Positions 9,417-17,353 of a stretch of DNA of 64,000 nucleotides are shown in pieces. This stretch comes from Caballeronia insecticola (GTDB taxonomy: Bacteria; Pseudomonadota; Gammaproteobacteria; Burkholderiales; Burkholderiaceae). The notes under the pieces were generated by a model. The model did no database searches. It saw only the letters and a list, made by a program, of their open reading frames with translations, and was not told the DNA's origin. Position 1 is the stretch's first letter. Each line of letters begins with the position of its first letter. Where the stretch lies: NCBI RefSeq assembly GCF_000402035.1, contig NC_021289.1:1054001-1118000 (forward strand), in the 5' to 3' direction. A program made the translations under genes and the position numbers.

Positions 9417-10169
9417 ATGAAGGTCGTCGTCATTGGAGGAACCGGGTTGATCGGCAAGAAAGCCATTGCGTTGCTGCGCGAAAAGGGCCACGAGGCAGTG
9501 GCCGCTTCGCCGAGCACGGGCGTCGATGCGATCACCGGCAAGGGTTTGGCGCAGGCGCTCGAAGGCGCACATGTGGTGATCGATGTGACGAATCCGCCGT
9601 CGCACGATGCGGACACGATCACGTCTTTCTTCCGCGACTCGGCGCTCAATCTGACCGAGGCCGAAGCGCGCGCGGGCGTGCGGCATCACGTGGTGCTGTC
9701 GATCGTCGGCGTGGATCGCATGGAAGGCAACGTGTATTACCGCGCGAAGCTCGCGCAGGAGAAGTTGATCGCGGCATCGGGCGTGCCCTGCTCGATCGTT
9801 CGCGCGACGCAGTTCTTCGAGTTCCTCGGCACGATAGCGGACGGCAGCACGACGAACGGCACGGCACGCCTGTCGCCGCGACAGTTCCAGCCCATTGCCG
9901 CCGACGATGTCGCCGCTATCGTCGTGGATATCGCGTTGGGCACGCCGCTGAACGGCAGCGTCGATATCGCCGGGCCGGAATGCGGCGCGATGCACGGGAT
10001 CATCGGCACGTATCTGCGCGCGACCGGCGACAGGCGCGAAGTCGTCGCGGACGAGAAGGCCACCTACTTCGGCGGAAAGGTCGAAGAACGCTCGCTCGTG
10101 CCGCTCGGCGACGCGCGCTTCGGCCGCATCTGTCTGGGACAATGGCTGGAAGACCGCCGCGCGCAATGA
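9417..10169 (+). CDS. NmrA-like / atypical SDR NAD(P)-binding protein
   Basis: A 250-residue atypical short-chain reductase. The N-terminus KVVVIGGTGLIGKKAI is the GGxGxxG dinucleotide loop. The catalytic YxxxK of this group appears as YYRAKLAQE, after LSIVGVDRM. Start at 9417 follows GGAACGAGG. The family includes NAD(P)H sensors and quinone or sugar-nucleotide reductases; the substrate here cannot be told. It faces the MocR regulator gene, which may control it. Confidence 0.83.
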   Translation: MKVVVIGGTGLIGKKAIALLREKGHEAVAASPSTGVDAITGKGLAQALEGAHVVIDVTNPPSHDADTITSFFRDSALNLTEAEARAGVRHHVVLSIVGVDRMEGNVYYRAKLAQEKLIAASGVPCSIVRATQFFEFLGTIADGSTTNGTARLSPRQFQPIAADDVAAIVVDIALGTPLNGSVDIAGPECGAMHGIIGTYLRATGDRREVVADEKATYFGGKVEERSLVPLGDARFGRICLGQWLEDRRAQ

Positions 10170-10194
10170 CGCAATAACAAGGCTCCGCGCGCGC

Positions 10195-11301
10195 TCAGAA
10201 CACGTGCATCATGCCGATATACGCGCCGGTCTGCGATTCGCCCGCCATCGGGCTCGTGCCGGGGTCCGCGTCGCGCGGGGTCGCGAACACCGAGAAAGTG
10301 CCGTTCGCGCTGTTGCGCACGTAGGCCACCGTGCCGTACAGAAACGTGCGCTTGCTGAAGTTGTAGGTCGTGCCGAGCGCGTAGAGCGTCGCGTGGCTCG
10401 CGGGATCGTGCGCGGCGTCGCCTGTTCCCGCGCCGACATGAATATAGAAGCCCGCCGCCGTGACGGCCCACGCGGGCGTCGCCTGATAGGTCGCGCCGAG
10501 CCAGTAGTGATCGGCGCTGTCGGCCACGCCCGCCGGCGAATCCGGCGCGGCGTAATGCGTGTACGCGGCCTGCACCTTCCACTTGTCGATCTTCAGGTTC
10601 GCGCCGACGAAGTATTCGCGCGACGCCTGAAAGATGTTGTCCAGACGCCCGTCCTGACTGCGCAGTTCGTCGTAGATGCCGCGTACGTCGAGCATCGTCG
10701 AATGATAAGTGAGCATGATGCCCTCGGAGCGGCCGAACTCGCCCGGCGCGCCGCGATTGAACGCGCCCGGCTGATTGCCGAATGCGTACTGGCCCTGCAC
10801 GTCGAAACCATGAAACACCGGGCTGTGATACTCGACGTTATTGCTCGACTGCTGCCAGTTGCGCCCGCGCACCAGCGATGCCGACGACACCGCCTGCTGC
10901 ACGAAGGGATCGAATTCCCAGACGCCGTCGCTGTCGATGAAAAGATTGCGGCCCGCCTGCAACTGGCCCCACGTCTTCGAATTGACGCCGGCGTAGGCGC
11001 GGCGTGACCACAGACGTCCGCCGCCGGTGGTGCCGTTCATGATCTGGATCGCGGTTTCGAGCGTGAAGACCGCGGACATCCCGCCGCCCAGATCCTCGTT
11101 TCCTTTCAAGCCCCACATGCTGGTGCCCCAGTCGCCGCCTTCGGCGCTCCATCGCGATGAACTGCCGCCTGTGCCGTTCGCGATGTGGTTCAGGTATTCG
11201 ATGCCGCCGTCGATACGGCCGTACATCGTGACACTCGTCTGCGCAAAGGCGCCCGATGTGACGAGCGCGAGACCTGCCGCTTTCCAGACACGAACTTTCA
11301 T
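10195..11301 (-). CDS. Gram-negative porin
   Basis: A 368-residue outer-membrane porin of the betaproteobacterial trimeric type. A signal peptide (KAAGLALVTSGAFA, cleaved before QTSVTMYG) precedes the YGRIDGGIEYL first strand; the interior shows the amphipathic pattern with WGLKGNEDLGGG and RRAYAGV, and the chain ends in phenylalanine (GMMHVF), as needed for Bam recognition. Start at 11301 is chosen to give the signal peptide; the longer frame to 11445 does not. It is divergent from the polygalacturonase gene with 284 bases between. Solute specificity is unknown. Confidence 0.93.
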   Translation of the reverse strand: MKVRVWKAAGLALVTSGAFAQTSVTMYGRIDGGIEYLNHIANGTGGSSSRWSAEGGDWGTSMWGLKGNEDLGGGMSAVFTLETAIQIMNGTTGGGRLWSRRAYAGVNSKTWGQLQAGRNLFIDSDGVWEFDPFVQQAVSSASLVRGRNWQQSSNNVEYHSPVFHGFDVQGQYAFGNQPGAFNRGAPGEFGRSEGIMLTYHSTMLDVRGIYDELRSQDGRLDNIFQASREYFVGANLKIDKWKVQAAYTHYAAPDSPAGVADSADHYWLGATYQATPAWAVTAAGFYIHVGAGTGDAAHDPASHATLYALGTTYNFSKRTFLYGTVAYVRNSANGTFSVFATPRDADPGTSPMAGESQTGAYIGMMHVF

Positions 11302-11409
11302 GGCCGTCTTCACTCCGTATGGGCTCTGCTCGGTTGAAAGAAAACGATTGAAACGGAACATAGCACCAAACTGGTGAATCGGCAGATATGAGGCGGGCGG
11401 ACTCGCTGG

Positions 11410-11429
11410 GGCCGGAATGTGATCCGGCC
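11410..11429. promoter_or_regulatory. Inverted repeat between porin and polygalacturonase genes
   Basis: GGCCGGA and TCCGGCC flank a 6-base spacer, a perfect 7-bp dyad in the divergent intergenic region, about 110 bases from the porin start and 155 from the GH28 start. It could be an operator or an RNA hairpin; no T-run follows. Confidence 0.3.
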
Positions 11430-11585
11430 TAAGGGGCAACCGCAAGTATCGTTCGATTGATTCGGATGCCTAATATCTCACCTGAGTCATACGACGAGTT
11501 CGCATCGAACTGCATATCTTGTCCGATGACGTACGACATCCATTTCCTCGCACCCCGAATCATTACGAGACCCTTTCGCCCGATC

Positions 11586-13589
11586 ATGAAATACACTCGA
11601 TTCAACGCGGCGTGGCTCGCCGCTTTCTCGGCCGCCCTGACGCTTTCCGCGTGCGGCGGCTCCAGTTCATCGCAAGGAGCGTCGCAGGCTTCGGCCACGA
11701 CGAGCGATGCCGTCAACAACGACACCCCAAGCGCCACGCCCGCCGCGCCGTTCGATCCGGCGTCCAATCCCGCCGTGCCGGTCGATCCCGCATCGACGCC
11801 TGCCGTGCCGCTCGATCCGGCCTCCGATCCCGTCGCGCCGCCGGTCGTCACGCCGGATCAGCCCGCATCCGATGCGGTGCCCGCGAGCGATGCGAGCGTC
11901 ACGCCGCCCGCAGGCTTCCAGGTCGGCACGACGACCTTCGATCCCGCTCTGCCGCCCGAGCCCGCGCTGCCCGCTTCGTCGCAAATCTGCGCCACGCTGC
12001 CCGCTACGCTGACCGCGCAGGCGAACGGCCTGCTTCCCGATAGCGCCGATGCCCTCGATACCGCGCCCGACATGTCGCGCATCCAGGCCGCGCTCGATTC
12101 GTGCAAGAACACCGCCAGCACGGGCCTCGCAACCAACAAGGTCGTGCACCTCGTTTCCGGCCCGAACGGCGCGAACGCATTCATTGCAGGCGCGCTGAAT
12201 ATGTCGAGCGGGACCACACTGTGGATCGACAAGGGCGTCACGCTGTTTGCATCGCGCGATCCGCGTCGTTACGACAAGACCAAGGGCACGGCGAGCTGCG
12301 GCATCATCACCGCGAGCGACAACGGTTGCCTCGCGCTCATCAACGCGAGCAAGATCGCGAACGCGGCGGTGGTGGGCGACGGCGTTATCGACGGACGCGG
12401 CGGCAGTCCGCTGATCAGCAGCGTGGCGAACGACCCGAACCTGATGAAGCGCCCCGACGGCAACGGCACGATGAGCTGGTGGGATATCGGCTGGATGGCG
12501 AACAAGGTGCTGAATCAGGCGCAGAACAATCCGCGTCTGGTCCAGATCAGCAATGGCCGCAACTTCACGCTGTATCGGGTGACGTTGCAGAACGCGCCCA
12601 AGTTCCATGTGGTGCCGAGCGGTATCGACGGCTTCACCGCGTGGGGCGTGAAGATCTACACGCCGACCGCCGCCTACGAGGCGATGAAGAACTATCTCGG
12701 CATGCCGTACAGCCCCGACACGGCGAAAAACACCGACGGCATCGATCCCGGCAGCTCCGGCACGATCACGAGCAACGCCGGCAACCCGGGCGTGCTGACG
12801 GGCGATGCGAGCAACATGCTGATCGCGTACACGTCGATCCGCACCGGCGACGACAACATGGCGATCAAGGGCGGCACCGGCACCGTCAACGGCCGCACGT
12901 ACAACATCACCGTTGCGCATAGCCACTTCTATTCGGGGCACGGCATGTCGATCGGCAGCGAAATGGCGGGCACCGCCGGCGGCAAGTCGAACCCTGACGT
13001 CACGCCGGTGAATGGCGTCCTGCCTTCCGTGAGCAACATCAATGTGTACGATCTCGTGATCGACGGCGCGGACAATGGCTTGCGCATCAAGTCGGACTGG
13101 AGCCGCAGCGGTCTCATCTCGAACATCCGCTATTCGAACGTGTGCATTCGCACGCCGGATTCGTCGCCGGATGGCAAGCCGCAGGCCTTGATCTTCTCGC
13201 CGTACTACAGCCCGACGACGAACGCCCAGCTCTATCCGAACTTCCAGAACATTTCGCTCGACGGCGTGCGTATCGTCAATGCGTCGAGCTATACGTTCCA
13301 GGGCTTCAATTCCGCGAGTCCGGTTTTGCAAGGCTCGGGCTGGAATGCGGGGACGAGCGGCTGGCCGAATCCTCCCGTCGTCAATCCGTTGTCCATTTCG
13401 CTGAACAACGTCGTAGCGGATGTCGCGCCGCTCAACTTCATCGTGGCCGATGCGCTGGTTTCGATCGGGGCTGGCGGCACGTCGCTGCCATTCGCGAACG
13501 CGAACGGCGTGCAAGTCACGAGGGCGGCATCGACGACTGTTTCGCCCGTCGATTGCAGTCAAGCCTTCGTTCCCTTCCCGATGCAATAA
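11586..13589 (+). CDS. Polygalacturonase-type glycoside hydrolase family 28, predicted lipoprotein
   Basis: A 667-residue secreted GH28 enzyme that should hydrolyse alpha-1,4-galacturonan (pectin) or a related polymer. The N-terminus is a lipoprotein signal with lipobox LSAC; then a Ser/Ala/Pro/Asp-rich linker holds three 10-residue repeats (residues ~52-81, DPAS core). The catalytic right-handed beta-helix shows all four GH28 motifs: NTDG (N382), GDD (D422-D423), GHG (H452) and RIK (R500-K502). Start at 11586 gives the signal peptide. It is divergent from a porin and a few kb from galactarate catabolism genes, consistent with plant polymer use. Endo or exo action cannot be told. Confidence 0.9.
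   Translation: MKYTRFNAAWLAAFSAALTLSACGGSSSSQGASQASATTSDAVNNDTPSATPAAPFDPASNPAVPVDPASTPAVPLDPASDPVAPPVVTPDQPASDAVPASDASVTPPAGFQVGTTTFDPALPPEPALPASSQICATLPATLTAQANGLLPDSADALDTAPDMSRIQAALDSCKNTASTGLATNKVVHLVSGPNGANAFIAGALNMSSGTTLWIDKGVTLFASRDPRRYDKTKGTASCGIITASDNGCLALINASKIANAAVVGDGVIDGRGGSPLISSVANDPNLMKRPDGNGTMSWWDIGWMANKVLNQAQNNPRLVQISNGRNFTLYRVTLQNAPKFHVVPSGIDGFTAWGVKIYTPTAAYEAMKNYLGMPYSPDTAKNTDGIDPGSSGTITSNAGNPGVLTGDASNMLIAYTSIRTGDDNMAIKGGTGTVNGRTYNITVAHSHFYSGHGMSIGSEMAGTAGGKSNPDVTPVNGVLPSVSNINVYDLVIDGADNGLRIKSDWSRSGLISNIRYSNVCIRTPDSSPDGKPQALIFSPYYSPTTNAQLYPNFQNISLDGVRIVNASSYTFQGFNSASPVLQGSGWNAGTSGWPNPPVVNPLSISLNNVVADVAPLNFIVADALVSIGAGGTSLPFANANGVQVTRAASTTVSPVDCSQAFVPFPMQ
11739..11828 (+). 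repeat. Three 30-bp tandem repeats in the GH28 linker
   Basis: Three in-frame 30-bp units encode PAAPFDPASN, PAVPVDPAST and PAVPLDPASD, followed by a partial fourth. Third-position differences between units indicate the repeat is not a very recent expansion. It forms the flexible linker between lipid anchor and catalytic domain. Confidence 0.85.
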
Positions 13590-13619
13590 AGCGGAAAGCG
13601 CGCCATTCATCAGACGAAA

Positions 13620-13650
13620 CTTGCGGGTACTGCGAACCAGTATCCGCAAG
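13620..13650 (+). terminator. Hairpin after the polygalacturonase gene
   Basis: CTTGCGGGTACTG and CAGTATCCGCAAG pair over 13 positions (one G-U) around a CGAAC loop, 30 bases after the GH28 stop. No T-tract follows, so it may be a Rho-assisted terminator or an mRNA 3' stabiliser. Confidence 0.5.
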
Positions 13651-13795
13651 CCTTCCGATAGTCCGAGTAAAGAAACGTTTGCGTTTGCCGATAACTGAAG
13701 CAAAGGGAGCCGGACGAACATCCGGCGATTCTCAAACGACACGACGAAGCGCCCGGAGCCGCGCCGCACGGGCCGACAACATCGGAAAGAGATAA

Positions 13796-13999
13796 ATGGT
13801 TTTCAGCTACAGGGACATGATGGTCACGCCCGCAGCGGTTCGTCAGGGCAACGCCTTTGCCGCGACCGCACGCATTCAGGACCTGAACGGACTCGAACGC
13901 TCGGTGCGGCTGCCCGGCGAGTTCGCCAACGTGGAAGAAGCAATCCGCTTCGCAATTGCCGCGGGATTCGAGTACATCGATTGCGATCGGGGCTGCTGA
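13796..13999 (+). CDS. Small hypothetical protein
   Basis: A 67-residue protein that I do not recognise beyond a resemblance to short Burkholderia proteins of about this size that pair a small beta-sheet with a C-terminal helix. It has an N-terminal FSYRDMMVTPAAVRQGNAFAATARI beta-rich half and a C-terminal helix NVEEAIRFAIAAGFEYIDC ending in DRGC. There is no signal peptide. GAAAGAGAT precedes the ATG at good distance. It stands alone 206 bases after the polygalacturonase and ends at a perfect hairpin shared with convergent phoX, which supports it as a real gene. Confidence 0.6.
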   Translation: MVFSYRDMMVTPAAVRQGNAFAATARIQDLNGLERSVRLPGEFANVEEAIRFAIAAGFEYIDCDRGC

Positions 14000-14006
14000 A
14001 GCACAA

Positions 14007-14033
14007 CGGAGCGAAGCCCGATGCTTCGCTCCG
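14007..14033. terminator. Bidirectional terminator-like hairpin
   Basis: CGGAGCGAAGC and GCTTCGCTCCG make a perfect 11-bp stem with a 5-base loop, centred in the 43-base gap between the small gene (+) and phoX (-). Symmetric placement suggests it ends both transcripts, although T-runs are absent. Confidence 0.65.
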
Positions 14034-14042
14034 CCTGCGTCG

Positions 14043-16013
14043 TCAGGCCAGCTTGAGCGACGTCGGATCGGCCGTCAGATAGCCCACCGCCGCGCCGAAG
14101 CGATCCTTGTAGTTCGCGCGCACCAGCGGATCGAGCGTCGGCTTGACCTTCGCGTGCAGGCTGCTGCTCCAGTCGCCGGCGTGCTGGAAGTTGCTCATGA
14201 TGTACGTCCAGCCGTTGATCTCGTCGACGGCGTGCAGACCCGTCGATTCCGCGCCCGCCGGCGTCGACAGAATGCGCGACAGCGATTTCGTATCGACGTT
14301 GTACGCCCACAGGAAGTTGTTCACGTGCATCCCGCTGTCCTCGCCGATGAACAATGTGCGCAGTTTCTCCGAGAACTTGATGTTGTCCGGATTCGCCACG
14401 CGCTCCGGATTCGCGGTGTTGCCGAGCGCATCGGCGGCCGCGAGATCTTCGCCGACGAGCGCCGCGGGCGCGGCCATATCCACCGGCACCCATTCGCTGT
14501 TGATCGCGGCGCCCGCGAGATCGCGCTGTGCGCCCTTCATGTTGAGCGCGTACACGGCGCCCGAATTGATGGCACGGTCGAGCGCGATGTCCGTCGAATG
14601 CGCGTTGCCCTTCACCATCGACGAAACGATCTGCGACATTGCCGAATACAGCACCTTGTCCTTTGCATCGACGGTCGTGCCTTCGAGCTTCGTGAAGCCC
14701 ATGCTCGCGCCGCGCAGTGCCGCGTAGCGATGCGTCTCCAGAAACGCCGCCGCCTTCTCCATGCCCGGCTTGATGCGAATCCAGTTGAACTTGCCGCTGT
14801 AATGAATGCGCGTGTACGACGCATCGGCGGGCGGATTCTTCTCGTCGGTCACGATGTCCATGATGTCGGCAATGGTCAACGTGTTGGCGAGATTCTCGAT
14901 TTCATCGCTCGTCGCATGGCCTAGATTGAGCCAGGTCAGCGTGGCCGAGCCCGCTCCCGCCGATGACGTCTGCGTCCATTTCGCCACGTACAGCGTGCCC
15001 GCGGAGAGGTCCGCTTCCTTGTCCGCGATGAACATGAAGAGGCCGCCGTTGGTCGCGTCGTCGCCCATCAGGACGGTGCGCTTGTCGGGCATCACCTGAA
15101 TCAGTTCGTGCGAAATGCGGCCAAGACAGTAGTGCTTCCTGACCGTGCCGGTGCCGTCCGGCTGCACGGTGATTTCCGGCAGATGGCCGTAGTGGTACGC
15201 ACGCGCTTTCGTCTCGTCGCCGTAGAGGTTTTTGCTGTAGGCCTTGAATTGCGTGTTCGTCGAGAGCGTGGCCGCATCCGGCTCGTATTCTTCGCTCGAC
15301 AAGTGCGTATTCCACGGCGACAAACTCGCGCCGCACGTGATCCACAGGCCATGCGCCTTCGACGTATCGACGTTCGAATAGCTGACGAGCGTGAGCTTGC
15401 CGGTCGCCGGGTCCTGATCGAGCGTGAGCACGGCGATCGGCGAAGGCAGCTTGCCGTACATGTCGGCGTCGGACTGGTCGCGCGTTGTGTATTCGAACTG
15501 CACGACCGCGAACACCGCATTGCCTTTCACGCCCTTGACCGTCGGCTTGTCGAGTTTGATGAGCGAGGTGCCGTCCGGGCAGTCGGAGAAGAACTGACGT
15601 TCCTTGCCCGATGCCGAGCGATCCATGATCGGCTGATTGTCGATGTCGAAGTAACCGCCCGCGACGATGGTGCCGCCGGTCGTGTTCGTCACCGTGTCGC
15701 CCGTGATGAAGAACGGCTGATACGCGAGCTTGTAGGCACGGCTGCTGCCGTCGCTGAAGTTTGCGGTCAGCGTCGAGGCGACGGTGGTTTTGGCCATCGC
15801 GTTCGGATCGGCGAGCGTCGGCGCGGCCATGCTGCCGAAAGCGGCCGTGGTGAAGGCCGCGGTCGGCGTGGGCGCGGGCGTGGCCGCGTTGCTGTCGCTG
15901 CCGCCGCATGCGGTGAGCAACGATGCGGTGGCCGCGCCGCCGAGCGGCAGCATTGGGGCACCGACGAGAATCTTGAGTGCTTTGCGGCGGGAGAGGTCGA
16001 GTGGCTGCGCCAT
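14043..16013 (-). CDS. phoX: PhoX-family alkaline phosphatase (DUF839)
   Basis: A 656-residue exported phosphatase of the PhoX family, which uses Fe/Ca and is made under phosphate starvation. The N-terminus has a twin-arginine motif (SRRKALKIL) and a lipobox-like LLTAC at C36, so it may be a Tat-exported lipoprotein. The body has family segments such as HGLWITCGASLSPWNTHLSSEEYEPD, RKHYCLGRISHE and GDDATNGGLFMF. The ATG at 16013 is preferred over a GTG at 16025 because AAGGAAG lies 11 bases before it. A Pho-box-like site lies upstream at 16133-16150. Confidence 0.88.
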   Translation of the reverse strand: MAQPLDLSRRKALKILVGAPMLPLGGAATASLLTACGGSDSNAATPAPTPTAAFTTAAFGSMAAPTLADPNAMAKTTVASTLTANFSDGSSRAYKLAYQPFFITGDTVTNTTGGTIVAGGYFDIDNQPIMDRSASGKERQFFSDCPDGTSLIKLDKPTVKGVKGNAVFAVVQFEYTTRDQSDADMYGKLPSPIAVLTLDQDPATGKLTLVSYSNVDTSKAHGLWITCGASLSPWNTHLSSEEYEPDAATLSTNTQFKAYSKNLYGDETKARAYHYGHLPEITVQPDGTGTVRKHYCLGRISHELIQVMPDKRTVLMGDDATNGGLFMFIADKEADLSAGTLYVAKWTQTSSAGAGSATLTWLNLGHATSDEIENLANTLTIADIMDIVTDEKNPPADASYTRIHYSGKFNWIRIKPGMEKAAAFLETHRYAALRGASMGFTKLEGTTVDAKDKVLYSAMSQIVSSMVKGNAHSTDIALDRAINSGAVYALNMKGAQRDLAGAAINSEWVPVDMAAPAALVGEDLAAADALGNTANPERVANPDNIKFSEKLRTLFIGEDSGMHVNNFLWAYNVDTKSLSRILSTPAGAESTGLHAVDEINGWTYIMSNFQHAGDWSSSLHAKVKPTLDPLVRANYKDRFGAAVGYLTADPTSLKLA

Positions 16014-16121
16014 GTGTGGTTTCACTTCCTTGTTTGTGGGTGATCTCCGGCTAAACGACGGGCGAGCGAAGCCCTCGCGTCAGGCCGTTGCGGCCCGACG
16101 TGCCGGTTGACGCGCTACTTT

Positions 16122-16150
16122 AGGAAATGAATGTGAAATGCGTTTGACAG
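16122..16150 (-). promoter_or_regulatory. Putative Pho box upstream of phoX
   Basis: On the minus strand CTGTCAA, 4 bases, ATTTCAC, 4 bases, ATTTCCT: three 7-mers at 11-base spacing. The first two (16133-16150) match the PhoB consensus half-site CTGTCAT in 6 and about 5 positions. It is about 120 bases upstream of the phoX start, which fits PhoB activation. A prediction only. Confidence 0.5.
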
Positions 16151-16253
16151 GTGGGTGTAATTGTTTTGTTTTTGGCCTGAAAGTGAGGCGATGCGGCTGA
16201 ATGAATTGCGGCATCCAGCGATGGCACGCATGCCGCACCGAATGCCGCCGCGC

Positions 16254-17288
16254 TCACATTCGTGCCGCCGCGACTACCGCTTCGGCAAATGCCTTCGGCG
16301 CTTCCTGCGGCAAGTTATGCCCCACGCCGCCCGCCACATTGCGATGCTGATACTTCCCCGTGAATTTCTTCGCATACGCCGACGGGTCCGGATGTGGCGC
16401 GCCGTTGGCATCGCCTTCCATCGTGATGGTCGGCACCGCGATGGTCGGCGCCCCGGCGAGACGCTGCTCCAGCGCGTCGTATTGCGCCTCGCCCTGCACG
16501 AGTCCTAGCCGCCAGCGATAGTTATGAATGACGACCGCGACGTGATCCGAATTCTCGAACGATTTCGCCGAGCGATCGTAAGTAGCATCATCGAAATTCC
16601 ATTTCGGCGATGCCAGTTGCCAGATGAGCTTGTTGAAGTCGTGACGATTCGCCTCGTAGCCCGCCTGGCCGCGCTCCGTCGCGAAATAAAACTGATACCA
16701 CCACGCGAACTCGGCCTTCGGCGGCAGCGGCGCGCGATTCGCCTGCTGGCTGCCGATCAGATAGCCGCTCACCGAGACCATCGCCTTGACGCGTTCCGGC
16801 CACAATGCCGCGATGATATTCGCCGTGCGCGCGCCCCAGTCGAACGCGCCGAACACGGCTTGCTGAATCTTCAGCGCATCCATGAGCGCGATGATGTCCA
16901 CCGCGACCACCGCCTGCTGGCCGTTGCGCGGCGTGTCGGCGGAGAGGAAGCGCGTCGTGCCGTAGCCGCGCAGATACGGCACGATCACGCGATAACCCTG
17001 CGCCACGAGCAGCGGCGTGACATCGGCGAAGCTGTAGATGTCGTATGGCCAGCCGTGCAGCAGGATCACGACGGGACCGTTCGCCGGCCCGCTTTCCGCA
17101 TAGCCGATGTCGAGCGTGCCCGCATCGATCTGGCGAATCTCCGCAAAACCCGCCGTCGATGAAGAACGAACCGGCTTCGCGGTCTGGGCGCGAACAACGT
17201 CGCTGAAACCGAGCTGCATGGCGCCGACCGTTGCGACTGCCGTGCCGAGGAAGCGGCGGCGCCACGCGTTGATCTGATCATCCGGCAT
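16254..17288 (-). CDS. Exported epoxide hydrolase-like alpha/beta hydrolase
   Basis: A 344-residue alpha/beta hydrolase with an N-terminal twin-arginine type leader (WRRRFLGTAVATVGAMQLG). The nucleophile elbow GAFDWGA carries aspartate (about D150) rather than serine, which marks the epoxide hydrolase/haloalkane dehalogenase group. HGWP near residue 79 is the oxyanion motif, EGDANG the acid region and GVGHNLPQEAP the catalytic histidine. Start at 17288 is preceded by AAGGAGA. It follows the M81 gene by 65 bases on the same strand. Which epoxide or halide is hydrolysed is unknown. Confidence 0.82.
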   Translation of the reverse strand: MPDDQINAWRRRFLGTAVATVGAMQLGFSDVVRAQTAKPVRSSSTAGFAEIRQIDAGTLDIGYAESGPANGPVVILLHGWPYDIYSFADVTPLLVAQGYRVIVPYLRGYGTTRFLSADTPRNGQQAVVAVDIIALMDALKIQQAVFGAFDWGARTANIIAALWPERVKAMVSVSGYLIGSQQANRAPLPPKAEFAWWYQFYFATERGQAGYEANRHDFNKLIWQLASPKWNFDDATYDRSAKSFENSDHVAVVIHNYRWRLGLVQGEAQYDALEQRLAGAPTIAVPTITMEGDANGAPHPDPSAYAKKFTGKYQHRNVAGGVGHNLPQEAPKAFAEAVVAAARM

Positions 17289-17353
17289 GGTGCGATTCTC
17301 CTTGTATGCAATGTGTTCGATGTATTCGATGAAACCGTACTGCACGCGAACGA

